This document shows, piece after piece, positions 38,585 to 59,849 of a DNA stretch of 64,000 nt. The translations under genes and the position numbers were made by a program. The first letter of the stretch is position 1; the number at the start of each line of letters is the position of its first letter. Under the pieces are notes generated by a model, which made no database searches, was not told where the DNA came from, and saw only the letters and a program-made list of their open reading frames with translations. Source of the DNA: Allolobophora icterica (Eukaryota > Annelida > Clitellata > Crassiclitellata > Lumbricidae); the NCBI GenBank assembly GCA_963556255.1, contig OY744610.1, positions 63,481,298 to 63,545,297 on the forward strand. Direction: 5' to 3'.

Positions 38585-39345
38585 GATTTATATCAGCGAC
38601 TGTAAACGTAAATCTGTAATAGTGAATGTAAAACCTAGATCGGTAGGCTTGAATTTACACATTTAGATTGTAGTTGTAATCAAAAATGTACAGGCCTAAA
38701 GCGCCACTCAGAAAGGTAAATGGCGCTCCCGACCCAGGTCATTGTCATCAATAACAAAGAGAAAGTTTTCAGGCGCTTGCGGAACTGCAGGAGAGAGATA
38801 GACTCAGGAGATGTACATCCTGCAGTAATGATGGAGAGATAATCGGGCGCTGCGTCTTCTACCATCTACGAGGGACTAGTTGATGGTGGGATCCTGGTGT
38901 TGCGAGCGACGTCGCCTGTCGTCGCCTCTCTTCTTTGATGCCACTTGATCCAAGAACTCCGAATATCATGTCTAGTGTCAGCTCTAGACGGGAAATCATC
39001 TGTTGGGTTCTTCGTGTTTGCGGGAGCTTATCAGTGGTGGCACTTCTAGTAATCTGAGAATTTTTTATTAACTTTTGGTATCTAATGCGTTTTAAAGATG
39101 TCTATCACCAGCCCAGACAGTAGAGAATTGTGGTTTAAGCGATATAGGCCTAGTCACTGCTTAGCCAGAGATTAAAGTGGTGTGGGAACGGTGGGAACGG
39201 CGTTCCCAGTGCTCTCGAAATTCCTTGCTCACGCATGCGTTCCAATTAAACTATTCTTTGGCGTTCCCACTGCTCAGCCAAACCACTTATCTACATGTAC
39301 TGTGCTTAGCGCTATATTGTTGGTTAGTTGGTGTTTACGGAATTC
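38585..39345. other. Upstream flank of gene C and end of unit III
   Basis: No gene is seen. Shared upstream phrases are gcgccactcagaaaggtaaa (about 38700), cttctaccatctacgaggga (about 38857) and gggttcttcgtgtttgcggg (about 39006). The GGTTAGTTG landmark near 39322 starts the decayed fourth unit. Confidence 0.45.
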
Positions 39346-39350
39346 TATGT

Positions 39351-39363
39351 TCACACACACACA

Positions 39364-39447
<84 letters not shown>

Positions 39448-39452
39448 CGCAT

Positions 39453-39489
<37 letters not shown>

Positions 39490-39516
39490 TGCACACACAC
39501 ACTCACACACGCGCAC

Positions 39517-39555
<39 letters not shown>
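39351..39555. repeat. (CACG)n / (CA)n compound microsatellite
   Basis: cacgcacg repeats at 39360-39435 are followed by pure CA repeats with ca-tgcaca interruptions to 39555. Confidence 0.97.
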
Positions 39556-39556
<1 letters not shown>

Positions 39557-39559
39557 TGC

Positions 39560-40468
39560 GTCGACCAAAATTATAGCTTAAATACAAGGACCATTAAGTA
39601 TACGTAAGCATGCACATCTGCACATAATAATTATTATGTAAACAAAGCCTGGCGCGTCACGTGATTGTCCTACTGAAAAGCAATGTGATGTATGGCTTAT
39701 AATATGGCTGTGATTATCCATTCGTAAAATGCAGCAGGCATACTCATAATAAGCCTAAGATTCGGACAGGTCTTAACAGGTCTACTTCCGTTATAAGCGA
39801 CACAGCACAGCTGTTATATTAATCCTGTTAACACGTCGAAAATCCAAAGATAAATCCGAACTTTTTATTAATTGTTTAGATAAATTTATTTTAAAGTTAC
39901 CTCTGAACGACGACGGCTTCCCTTAGAAAATAAAGACCTACAGCTTGCGAGTCCCTCTTCTGTGTGGTTATTTTATCTGGGCCAACAGGGCCTTGTCCCG
40001 ATGACCTAGAAAACTTTAGGCCCTCAGTTTATTCTTCACCGAAGACTAGGCTTTCTATACCATTGTGCGCATGCCAGCAGCCATGGCTGTTGACGGCCGT
40101 CTCTGTCATTTTGGGGGAATATGGTAGTCAAAATGCAGAATTTGCTCGATAAATCTTGCAAGTTTGGAAAATAACTGTGGCCGAATATGCGAATATTTCT
40201 CTTTCCACAGTCGATTTACTGCGCTTCGGACGGTGTTGTTGTGCGTTCCGTAACTTTCCTGTGTCTGGAATGGTCCACCTGCAGTTCAAGGGAAGACAGG
40301 CTTCAGCCACCAGCCTTGCATTCGAACAACTGCTAAACAACGACGGGCAACCTTCGACCCGAACGAGCCAGGGCTGTGTGAGTCGGGAGAGGCACCGTTC
40401 ATCAACAACTGACAGTGTACACATCAACTTATACGGGCGACGGAAACCTGTGCTCCGTTAGGACAATC
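39560..40468. other. Gene-free remnant of the fourth unit
   Basis: The unit-type words run to about 40040. The stretch 40080-40460 has a more balanced base composition and a 101-codon frame (40156-40461) with no domain I recognise. I do not call it a gene. Confidence 0.4.
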
Positions 40469-40476
40469 TCGAGGTG

Positions 40477-40720
40477 CATGGGAGGCGATCCCGGGACGAG
40501 TCGAGGGGACAAGATCTCCACCTTTAAGATTGGGCAACACGCCATACATTTGTTCCCCCCCCCGACATATTGAAGAAACACCAAAAAAGGTCAAGAGTTT
40601 GACGCGCGAAAAACTTGTTTACCTCTATTTTGAGTAGATCAGTTCAAAACTCTTTTTTGACCAGATCAGCTCTAAATTACCCCCTCACTCCACACATGTC
40701 AAACAAGATCGCCGCCAGTG
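40477..40720. mobile_element. hAT-like non-autonomous element (244 bp)
   Basis: Ends catgggaggcgatc and gatcgccgccagtg are inverted repeats with a few mismatches. The flanking octamers tcgaggtg and tggaggtg match at 7 of 8. It is the reverse-oriented relative of 33266-33888 and 41980-42198. Confidence 0.8.
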
Positions 40721-40730
40721 TGGAGGTGTA

Positions 40731-41839
40731 GGGGAGAGTTGCCATAAATGGACCACCTAAGGGAAACCGAGGTTTACTGAATGAATGCTACCGAATTTCT
40801 AAAAGGAAATTATGCCATATGATGGGCTGATTATTCAAGTATGTTGTTAATAATCAAGGTACAGATAGTATTCATGCATTTATGAAAAATAACTAAAACA
40901 ACTTGAGCTCCAATAAGTCCAATCAAGGCAACCTGTTTCCTTAAATGGACCACATGGTGTCCTTGATTGGACCAGTTGTCCTGAATGGGACATATTATTT
41001 TAAAGACGTTTTTTAAAGATAATGTGCAATAAAAAACACTTTAAACGTTTTAAAACACTAATTGTCTATAACATGCAATAAAGGCGTCTGTATCTAACTG
41101 TCAAAATACTATAAAAGTAGTAGAAATCAACTTAGTATATGACTAATATATCCACTGCCAGTAAACTAATTAGGTGTACATTGTCAGAATCACTAGTTAT
41201 ATATAGACTATACATAGTTAACTATAGACTACTTAATTACGACTAAATGATTAGTTAAATCTTTTATTAATACTTAATTACAACCATTTGAGTCTAACAC
41301 TTAATAATTAATAGGGGCCTACTTAGAGGAATTACAAACAGTTTGCACAGAGGAACACTTCATCATCAAGCAGTCCCCGCATTTTTTTTACTCGTTGACA
41401 TCTACATATACAACTGAAAGAAAATGTTGTTCGACATAATACAAGCCAATGGAACTTATTATTATATAAATAAGCACCTCAAGCACAGTATAACATTGCA
41501 AGTGCCGGTATCTTTAAATGGACCACCCCAAATTATCGGTCCAATTCAGGAAACTAAGTGTGGTCCATTCCAGGCAACACGGACTACTTTTGCTTACACT
41601 GCGATAGTTCAACCCACGTGAGTCTTAGCCTAAAAACACTTATTGTCGCTCAAACATGAAACCTGGCTATAACTAAAACAAATTTGATTGAATTTTTAAA
41701 AGCTGATCTTAAATGGATTATCATCGTTGTCAGGTACGGCTAAAAATAGATCAGAACTACATGAAATAAAGTTTTAACCGCCATTTAATAAATGTTTAGT
41801 ATTCCGTAAGGCAACGGTCCAATTGGGGCAACTCTCCCC
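40731..41839. mobile_element. Non-autonomous Tc1/mariner-type element (about 1.1 kb)
   Basis: Ends ggggagagttgcc and ggcaactctcccc are perfect inverted repeats, flanked by TA at 40729-40730 and 41840-41841. Repeated words such as aatggaccac and ccttgattggacca occur inside near both ends. The only frame (41424-41621) is short and unlike a transposase. Confidence 0.8.
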
Positions 41840-41979
41840 TACCAAGAGAGTTCTGACCGCTGTGTCATCTGCCATCCTTGAGGTCCCGCAGATAACATCG
41901 CCAATCGTCATCCTACGAGCTTCAGAAACTCTGAACTTGCTTTTCTAAACTGTAGTTTGGAAGCTGTTGGTTGGGCTAC

Positions 41980-42198
41980 CATTGGGATCGATCTTGTTTG
42001 ACAGGTGGGGGGGACGCTTTAGAACTGAACTGGTCAAAAATAGAGTTTTGAACTGATCTGGTCAAAAAAGGTAAAAAAAACTGTTGACCTGTTTTTGTGT
42101 TTCTTCAAAATGCGGGGAGGCGAATGAATGGTGTGCTCTTAAAGGTGGGGGACTTGTCCCCTCGATCCCCTCCCCATCCCCCGGGATCGCCGCTCATG
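41980..42198. mobile_element. hAT-like non-autonomous element (219 bp)
   Basis: Ends cattgggatcgat and gatcgccgctcatg are degenerate inverted repeats. The flanking octamers tgggctac and tgagctac match at 7 of 8. It carries the shared words aggtgggggggac and gatctggtcaaaaa. Confidence 0.75.
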
Positions 42199-43102
42199 TG
42201 AGCTACCGTGTTTACGTGAACCCACCACCGGTGACTCTTCTAGGGATCTAAGCAAGTTTTAGCTAACAGACGAATGTTGCGCTTTAATTGACGTTTTAAT
42301 TTAACATCATAGAGACTAGCGCAACCAGTCAAACGCTCTCGTGCAAGACTCGTCTTGCTCAAGCGCGTTACAAATTTCTAGTTGTATTGTATTGTATTGG
42401 CCTGTAGGCCTATGTTAACAGCAAACGTGGGGCGTAACTATAGGGCCTAATGACGCTTTATGGCAAACCGTTAGCCTTAGAAATCACGATATCGCGGTGT
42501 ATATATATAGCAAGATTGATGACGTCAACGGCCTTTGCAGACATATAATTATGTCGTTAAAGACTGGAAACTTATAAAGTCCGCTTCTATATATTACACC
42601 TTTAAGTGGGCTCATTACTTTGCTATAAATAGCCTAACTCATTTTCGTTCAAGCGCTTGCTTGACATGGCCGAGTTGTCCGCAGCCAGCGGTGTAGGCAA
42701 GATCGACGTGAACGGCCTTTCAGTCTCATTTAGGCTAGAGCTCTTTTAAACTTACTCAAGTGCGTCCGGAGGGGGGATTTTCCTCCCTGGATTTTGCAAA
42801 TATTTTACAAAAATTACATCTCTTGATTATTATGATTATATTACAATAGTCCAAACACGATTTTCATTGCGAAAAAAAACACTTATTTAGGTAAAGTCTT
42901 TGACCATTATTTATTTTTAAAGTTGTCCCATCTAATGCCCATGGCAGGGTGAAACTCGAAGGGTAAGACAGCTTATAAGGCCTTTTCAGACAATCATAGT
43001 TAATTAATGTTCGATTACAATTACAGTTAGGCCTACTTTAAGCTTGTAGGCCTACTTGTTTCTTTACACGGTCGTTTAATTGTCAGCTTAAGGACCGAAA
43101 CA

Positions 43103-43175
<73 letters not shown>

Positions 43176-44090
43176 GAAGAGAATTTCAAACCGTTTTCTT
43201 ACGATCAGAGAAACAACGCTCGGCTTCCTATGTCGAATCGGAAGACTAAATGTCAAACAGACACAAAGGTCGTCAGCACTTTGAAGGCCGTGTCAACAGT
43301 TCCTGCTTTATGACAATTCTACAGGCGCTCGCTTGTATAGTCTATTAGGCTACTATTAGGCCCTAGCCTACTTGCCTGCTCGCAGCTATAGTCACGCTAC
43401 TGCCTTAATATAGGACAGCGCTTTTATGAGTTATAGCTTGCGATCGGGAGTTTCTAATAAGCATACCAGTCCTATGACACATAGGCATATTGTTCTCTCA
43501 TGTTTCCTTTATAGGCCATAGGTCGTTTTTAATGACGGCCATCGGCGTCAACAGACCAGGGCTTCAAACAGAAGAGATTATTAATTACAAAGCATGAATT
43601 ATGATTTTGTTCTCCCAGTAGGCTATTTGAAACAGGTACCTTAGGCCCTATTTGGTCACCGGTGTAAGAAGCATTGCAAGTTTACAGTTTCATTAAACTC
43701 CTACTAATCTTCGAAAGGCACAAATTATGTTCATAATTATGTTTTGGTAGTTTTTGCATCTTTGGTTTTTGTTTTAGAAAATGCGATCTTTATATCTTTT
43801 AGTATCATATTACGCTTTAAGTATAATAATACGCAATCGCATTGATCGTCTTTGAAATGCGCTATAAAATTGATAAAAGAAATACGCTACACAACTTTAC
43901 GTTTATATTAAGCGCATGGTATGGGCGCCGGAATGTTGATCGACAGTTTTCATATTAATATAGGAGTTTTAGGGATGTTTGATCTCTAGAACCGACTTCG
44001 TAAAGCTAATTAAACGTGCTAAATTAGGCAGCAACTTCGTTAATTAATAACGACTGATTGTGAGTCTTTTCGCAAGAAATCGAGGGAGCG
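42199..44090. other. Gene-free AT-rich spacer
   Basis: Apart from the end of the fourth unit (to about 42730) and an (AT)n tract at 43106-43173, I see only AT-rich single-copy-looking DNA with several AGGCCTA words. The last 100 bases are the 5' flank of the transposase-like gene. Confidence 0.45.
43106..43173. repeat. (AT)n microsatellite
   Basis: A pure AT tract. Confidence 0.95.
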
Positions 44091-44159
44091 GTGAGGTTGT
44101 TTCGATTCCTTGTTTCGGTTTTGAAGAGTTCGGTGTCGACGGCACATATTTTTAGTACC

Positions 44160-45128
44160 ATGCCACGAACTGTCATTGTTGATGTTTCTGAGATATTGAG
44201 TGTGGAACAGCTTCGTGAGGAGCAGTGGACAATTGTTAGACTGTCAAAGTATTTAGGCGACCCAGATAGTTGCTTGCAGTGGTGTGCGCAGAGAAGACTG
44301 CTTAGGAATTCGGTGATATGTGCCTTATGTAACATCCCTGCTTCACTTCATAACTACAAGACAGCCAAAGATGGAAAGAGGTGGAAGTGCACCGTCTGTC
44401 AAGGTGTGGTTAGCGTCCGTGATGGGTCATGTTTCGAAAGGAGTCGTCTAACTATCCAGCAGATACTGTTGCTCATTTATCACTGGGCAAAAGAATTACC
44501 GCAACACGTTGCCGCAGAAGAGGCAGAAACGAGTACGGCAACTGTGATTGAATGGTACAATTTCTGCAGGAACGAGTGTGTGAACTGGCTCCACAGAAAT
44601 CCAATCCAAGTTGGAGGCTTCGACGAAGACGGGCAGCCATTAATTGTGGAAATCGACGAAAGTAAATTCCCTCGTAGGCAATACCACGGAGGATGCTTCA
44701 GTGACGGCCATCGAGTCTTTGGGGGCATCGAAAGACGGTCCGGAAAATGTTTCCTCATTGAATTAAACAATCATGCTATCGAAACGCTGGAGGAAACGAT
44801 ATTAAAACACGTCCTTCCGGGAACTCACATCGTATCCAATGGGTGGCGAGTTTATTCTGATCTTGAGAACTTGGAAAATGGCATTTACATGCACTCCCTT
44901 GTTACGCACGGAATGAGCTTTGTGGATTCCGATGATGGTGAGGTTCACACGCAAAGCATGCAGAACTTGTGGATGCGAATCAAAAGGAAATTTAGAATGC
45001 AGTTTGGTACAAGTCGCGATCTGTTTCCGAAGTATCTCCAGGAATTCGCCTGGCGAAGCACGTTTCGCCGCGAAAACATTTTCTTGAGCATTCTTGTGTC
45101 CTTGACAGAGAGTTTCCCGACAGAATAA
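44160..45128 (+). CDS. ISXO2-like (Merlin/IS1595-type) transposase-related protein, catalytic residues altered
   Basis: The frame is uninterrupted, 322 codons from ATG 44160 (context taccATGcc; an upstream ATG-less extension to 44091 is possible). Residues about 60-90 form a zinc ribbon (CALC ... CTVC). A helix-rich middle follows (IQQILLLIYHWAKELPQ). The DDE-like core begins with VEIDESKFPRRQYH, the first catalytic Asp. The second motif reads SNGWRVY, where Merlin-type enzymes have SD-WRAY, so Asp is Asn. The third region reads HTQSMQNLWMRIKR, where HTQ-x-IE--W is usual, so Glu is Gln. Known family members cut and paste DNA with 8-9 bp duplications. This copy may be a dead transposase or a domesticated host protein that keeps DNA binding. 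I found no terminal repeats around it. The alignment is from memory. Confidence 0.85.
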   Translation: MPRTVIVDVSEILSVEQLREEQWTIVRLSKYLGDPDSCLQWCAQRRLLRNSVICALCNIPASLHNYKTAKDGKRWKCTVCQGVVSVRDGSCFERSRLTIQQILLLIYHWAKELPQHVAAEEAETSTATVIEWYNFCRNECVNWLHRNPIQVGGFDEDGQPLIVEIDESKFPRRQYHGGCFSDGHRVFGGIERRSGKCFLIELNNHAIETLEETILKHVLPGTHIVSNGWRVYSDLENLENGIYMHSLVTHGMSFVDSDDGEVHTQSMQNLWMRIKRKFRMQFGTSRDLFPKYLQEFAWRSTFRRENIFLSILVSLTESFPTE

Positions 45129-45190
45129 TTCGTTTGTCACATTCAAAGTTATTTTATAAGCGTGTTGTGTCTGTTACTTATTGATTGAAT

Positions 45191-45357
45191 CAGTGCTCGA
45201 AATGGACCGGAACGCCGTTCCGGTTCGTCAAATGAATTAGCGTTTCCGTTCCGGTTCGTCAAATGAATTATTGTGGAAAATACTATGAAATTAACGTGAA
45301 TGCTCCCATATCTTTGACTAGCGTTCCGTTTCGTAAAATTTTCCATTTCGAGCACTG
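45191..45357. mobile_element. Short non-autonomous hAT-type element (167 bp)
   Basis: Perfect 16-bp inverted ends (cagtgctcgaaatgga) are flanked by an exact 8-bp duplication gattgaat (45183-45190 and 45358-45365). The inner words cgttccggttcgtcaaatga are repeated twice. It lies 60 bp after the transposase-like stop codon but does not resemble a Merlin end. Confidence 0.95.
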
Positions 45358-45365
45358 GATTGAAT

Positions 45366-46294
45366 ACTTTATTATTGGAAAATTGTTGTGCAGTGCTCTA
45401 TTGTAACCCAAAGTGGGCTGGCCATATTGTTTTATATGATCAAAATGGCTTTCAAAGAATGATTAAAGTACTGTTAGTTGAGCCTTGATTTAGGACTGTC
45501 ATGTTCTTTCGTGCATTCCATGTTGCTGCCACCATGGAATGGAATCGACTACAAATGTTTATTTATTGCTTGAATTCCTTTTCTTCTTTCAAGAAATGCC
45601 TCAAACTCGCCATTTCTCACTGGCCTTCATCTGCATATCTAATTGCTCTTCACCTGGCGACTGACTAACCACACCTCAGATTTGCATTTCTATGTGACTG
45701 CAAGAGTTATTAAAACACCATCATAATAACACACCGTGTTTTGTGATGCTGTTGAATGTGCAAAATTTCTGCCCTTACAGGCAAATGTATTCTTCTTTAG
45801 GAATATTCTTCGATTTGTGAAAGGCTTTTTTTAAACAATATATCACAAAACTTTAATAAGAAAACTTGAACATTGTGGTGTTCGAGGTATTAATTACTGC
45901 TATCTTTAGGAATCTATTAGAGGTATTAATTACTGCTATTTTTTAAATCTTTAGGAATCAATTAGAGGTATTAATTACTGCTATTTTTTAAATCTTTAGG
46001 AATCAATTAGAGGTATTAATTACTGCTATTTTTTAAATCTTTAGGAATCAATCACAAGATCTCAGTGTGCACTAACATGCCAATTGCTGTGGAGTGCAAG
46101 GCTCTGTTTTGGCGTCACTGATCTTTCTCAACTGTGTAAATGACTTAATATCACACCTAAAAGATTGAATTTCATAATCTGGTGACAGTGCAAATTTATT
46201 TGTCACTTATTATTATTGTGCATTTATTTAGCACCACTATTTAATGACCAATTATCAGCTGATGGTAACTGATCCTTGCCAGGGCATAAATTTG
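45366..46294. other. Gene-free stretch with a minisatellite
   Basis: AT-rich sequence with no recognised gene. A short word set near 45520 (gctgccaccatggaatggaa) resembles a LINE C-terminal remnant, too short to call. Confidence 0.4.
45884..46052. repeat. 45-bp tandem repeat, about 4 copies
   Basis: The unit starts aggtattaattactgctatt and ends ggaatcaattag. The first copy is shorter and diverged. Confidence 0.95.
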
Positions 46295-46775
46295 TGTAAA
46301 AGACTTCTGCTCCACCTAGCCAACTTGGCTATAATGAGTAGTGACCGCACACTGTTGGTTGGAAGGTCAGACTGTGAGGGAGAAGACTGGCCAACCTCCA
46401 GTGCATATTTTAAGGGGTTTGGACTACTGGGACAAAGTTGGCCAAGACAATGTATTTTAGAGCATTTGCTGCCAAATGGAGCCCGTTTTAGCCACTTAAT
46501 ACCTGGGACACATCTCCCAAACTACTGGGACAAATCTTAAAACTACCGGGACATTTGTCCCACTAGTTATACAGTTAAAATATGCACTGCCAACCTCCCT
46601 TATGTGCCAAGGATAAGAAAATGAAGTTGCCAACACTGCATACCCATGGCTGCTCTGGGGATGTGAGTGAAGGAGTCATTCTGGTCCCTACACAGTAACC
46701 ATCTCAGGAGAGGATTGAACCTGTACTCCAAGTTACAAGGCGACAGTTCTAACCAATCGGCTGCCATGTACCACA
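46295..46775. repeat. SINE3 body interrupted by another insert, followed by a minus-strand SINE2
   Basis: SINE3 words (cttctgctccacctagccaa, gagggagaagactggccaac) break off near 46400 and resume near 46588 (caacctcccttatgtgccaa). The insert between them has repeated ctactgggacaaa words. A reversed SINE2 (about 46660-46775) follows, with gaggattgaacc as its reversed B box. Confidence 0.55.
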
Positions 46776-47238
46776 TTAGAACTGATAGCATGAATAGCAT
46801 CTGTTCCACTGTAAATGCTTAACACTTTAACGACGAGAGTGCACTAAAAGCGACTGGGAAACAGATGCAGCTCGTCGTTAAAATGTTAATGGTTAGCTTT
46901 AATATGTAACCTTTGAATCTGTGGAATTGTTATTTTTGCTGTTGTGTATGAAGTCAAATTAACTTGTAGTGTGGACTTGGAAGGAATAATGCTACACAGT
47001 ACATATTCAGTGCTACACGATAACACTTTAATGACGAGAGTACTGAAAGCAACTGGGAAACCAGTGCAGCTTGTCGTTAAAATCTTAAACAATACCGAGT
47101 TGATAGCTTTGGGGGACAAGACACCACATTAAGCAGCATGGCACATAAACCGGGTAAAATGTGTCCACACTATGTAATTTCCTGGCACGTTGTGCTCCAT
47201 GTTACCCTTAGAAGGATCGTTGTGTTACAGTATATTGT
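46776..47238. other. Gene-free stretch with a diverged tandem duplication
   Basis: Two similar segments occur: about 46823-46895 and about 47018-47090, each with taa-gacgagagt-ctgaaa and gcagct-gtcgttaaaat. No gene is seen. Confidence 0.5.
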
Positions 47239-47466
47239 GGGGCGTGGTGGCTCAGTGGTAAGTTCGGTGCCTTGTGACCTGAGGGTTGCAGGTTCGAGTC
47301 CCACTCTTGCCGCTGCGTACGGACCTTGGGCAAGTCCTTCACTCACGATTGCTCGTGGATCTTCAGCGTGAAAACTCTGACACAGTATCAATGCTGTAGT
47401 CGGGAGCGCCTCTGAGTAGTAGTAGACTTAAGGAGGCGCTATAGAAATATCCTAAATGAATAAATA
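47239..47466 (+). repeat. SINE1 copy
   Basis: The head ggggcgtggtggctcagtgg has the B box ggttcgagtcc and a body through cttcactcacgattgctcgt, ending gaggcgctatagaaatatcc and a gaataaat tail. Confidence 0.88.
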
Positions 47467-47720
47467 TTCCTTTGCCGGTCGCAGATTTGTTCGTTCTGCA
47501 ACTTGGTTGTTCCACCGGCCCAGACTTCGACGGTCCATCACACAAATTTTACTGCAGCCTATCCTCCTGGAACAGGCTGTGACATGAGCTTCTCAGCCTC
47601 TCTTCCACAAATGCTTGAAGACCAATTTGTTCGATCGTGGTCTCACTGTTAGGTCGGGAGCGCCTCTGACAAGTCTCTCTGAAGAGGTGCTATATAAATT
47701 TACAATTACCATTACTAATT
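47467..47720 (+). repeat. LINE or SINE 3' remnant
   Basis: Decayed sequence ends with gtcgggagcgcctctgacaa and gaggtgctatataaattta, the same type of tail as at 13.6 and 52.2 kb. Confidence 0.45.
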
Positions 47721-47840
47721 CAACTCGTGTACCTGCATTTATATAGCACCTTTTGGCAAAGTGATCGAAAACAAATCATGTTGTGATCCTGTTTAATTTT
47801 GTCTGCACTTTGGATTTCATAAAGCACCCTACGTCGGTCT

Positions 47841-58040
<10,200 letters not shown>

Positions 58041-58200
58041 TTTGATACCCTCAGTTTTTTTAAATATACTATTGTAAAAAAAATTAGAATAACCGCCGGC
58101 GATTCATCCCGATCTTAAACTGACACAAACCGGAAGTTGTGAAAACTAGGCCAAAATTAAGTAAATAAGAACACTTCTACCGCCATCTGGCAATCGCGCA
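58041..58200 (-). promoter_or_regulatory. Putative ZNF330 promoter region
   Basis: This is the 5' flank of the ZNF330 start codon. It has a CG-containing stretch (accgccggcgattcatcccg) and ccgccatctggcaatcgcgc, unlike the AT-rich surroundings. No TATA box is placed convincingly. The role is inferred from position only. Confidence 0.35.
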
Positions 58201-58224
58201 AAATGACAATCGTAATCGTAATCT

Positions 58225-58840
58225 CGAGACCCGATCATCGTCCTATCTCAGTCTTTCTCGACCCCCAGTCTACTCACCTCAAGTTCTCCAACCGAGCCAT
58301 ATCCATCACAGCACCACGCCTCTGGAATGATCTCCCCTCTGAATTCCGCAGTTTCTCAGTGCCTCCATCATCATTGCAACCCGTCCTTCCTCCTCCTCCT
58401 CCTCCTCCTCCTCCTCCTCCTCCTCCTCCTCCTCCTCCTCCTCCTCCTCCTCCTCCTCCTTCTCCTCCTCTGCTCTATCTATCACCCCCGGGCTTTCCAC
58501 TCAAAACTGGTCTCACCTTTTTAAATACTCCTACCCTGACTCATCTGATCCTCCGCCTTCCAATTATTCTCGCCGTAAACGACACCCGCCTTGACAGCTG
58601 CTCTGCCTCTCCTGATCTGGTACCCTGGAAATCGGACTTGGACCTCTTTTGGACTACTCTCTGGATACCCTCTCTGATTTGGTTTGTTCTTCTGGAAACC
58701 AGACTCGGACCTCTCTCGGACTACTCTCTGGAAACCCCCTCTGATCTGACGTAGCGCTCGTGAATAGGCTGGTTCCCAGCGCTTGGCCTGCGAGTGGTGC
58801 TTTAGAAGTTTGGAGATTATGATTACGATTACGACTTCTA
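58225..58840 (+). pseudogene. LINE C-terminal remnant with an internal (CCT)n tract
   Basis: The frame reads HLKFSNRAISITAPRLWNDL followed by PSEFRSFSV, then a CCT repeat (58388-58470) encoding poly-Pro, then frameshifted FKTGLTFLNT-like residues. It ends in gagtggtgctttagaagttt and a gattacgatt tail. It is the better preserved relative of 19385-19905. Confidence 0.7.
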
Positions 58841-59558
58841 CAGCGCCCAGAAAAGCTAAATCGCGAGAACCAGATACTTGGATGGCGAAAACTGAATGAC
58901 AAATAATAGTTGAATGAATGAATACTCGATCATTTATTGAAACATCATAGCTGACATAACGCAAATAGATTTTTTCCACCTCTGGTTGCGTAACTTGTTA
59001 AGTTGTTAGTCCCAGATAGGTCTCCTTCAATGATCAGGGTTTGGTGAACCGTTCTCCCACCACGCTTAACGTCTGCATGCAGAAACGCTTAACGTCTGCA
59101 TGCAGAAACGCGCCCGATTGCTCTAATTACGGCGACTAGATTAAGCGAGCCAATCGCTGGTCAGAAAATGGGAGTAAGGTCGCCCTGATTGGCTAAGATT
59201 GGCACGTGGTATAAGATTGCGGGAAGAGGGACGCTATTCTTGTTCCGGTTCTTTAGTTTCTTGTGAAATTTCGACGATTATTTGACAAAAAGGCAGATAA
59301 ATTGTGACCGTGCATGGGAAAACCCTCCCAAACTGAAAATTTTTGAAAAGTTAGTTTATATTTTTTTTAAATACTACCGTCACTGTTGATTAATGTGGTA
59401 AAAACTGTATATTTGTATCTTTAGAAATGAAAAAGTTATGAATTTTTAAAGAATTGAAGTATTAGCGTTTTGAGAACTCGTTATTAAGAGAAATCGCAAG
59501 TTAAAAATTGGCTTCATTGTGTGAACTATGCAAATGTGAATCGATTTTTCAGCATAAT
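58841..59558. other. Gene-free stretch
   Basis: A 25-bp-scale tandem duplication (cgcttaacgtctgcatgcag twice, 59065-59110) lies before a more GC-rich part. The rest is AT-rich with no recognised gene. Confidence 0.45.
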
Positions 59559-59849
59559 TTAGTAGTATGTTCTAGATGTAGAATTTTCTGCTCTTTCCAA
59601 TGGTGTCAACGGTGTTTCTTGGAAAATTAAACTGACACAATGGCACAGATTTAAAGGTGATGCCATGTTGCAATTAAATATAATAATCTTTAATTTTTCT
59701 CGGGTGTGGATTTTGGATGGCGAGACATCACTATTCTCAGCATCAGATTCGTCGCTAAAGTCACTCGAATCGTCATTTTCCACATCAGTATTGCAGAAGT
59801 AGTCATTAATAATGTTTTGCAAATGGTCCTCTCGACCAATTCTACTCAA
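59559..59849 (-). CDS. Unrecognised acidic reading frame
   Basis: The frame, open upstream to a stop near 59937, reads SRIGREDHLQNIINDYFCNT followed by DVENDDSSDFSDESDAE. The mix of a helical segment and an acidic Ser/Asp stretch looks protein-like rather than random. I do not recognise the family. It could be the N-terminal part of a transposase or a stranded exon. The downstream 40 residues look non-coding. No neighbour supports it. Confidence 0.25.
   Translation of the reverse strand: MSRIGREDHLQNIINDYFCNTDVENDDSSDFSDESDAENSDVSPSKIHTREKLKIIIFNCNMASPLNLCHCVSLIFQETPLTPLERAENSTSRTYY

Larger units (their letters stand above)
39100..42730. repeat. Decayed fourth unit fragment
   Basis: It keeps only some anchors: ttgttggttagttggtgttt (about 39317), ttaaatacaaggaccattaa (about 39577), and ggcaaaccgttagccttaga (about 42461) with a reverse AAAGGTGT element at about 42550-42610. 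There is no calcium-sensor exon. Confidence 0.55.

Noticed and set aside
39175..39292. Possible short transposon with gtgggaacg / cgttcccac words
   Set aside because: The inverted words are not at matching ends and no target duplication was found.
39177..39607. Thr-His-Ala-Arg repeat frames of about 140 codons
   Set aside because: They are translations of the CACG/CA compound microsatellite, open in many frames.
40156..40461. 101-codon plus-strand frame and 99-codon minus-strand frame
   Set aside because: Both strands are open, no motif is recognised and composition is ordinary. Not supported as a gene.
44024..44335. Minus-strand frames opposite the transposase-like gene
   Set aside because: No domain is seen, and the plus strand has clear zinc-ribbon and DDE-like motifs.
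43600..45400. Terminal inverted repeats of an autonomous Merlin element around the 44160 frame
   Set aside because: I found no matching termini by eye. The perfect repeat pair at 45191-45357 is a separate, complete hAT-type element.
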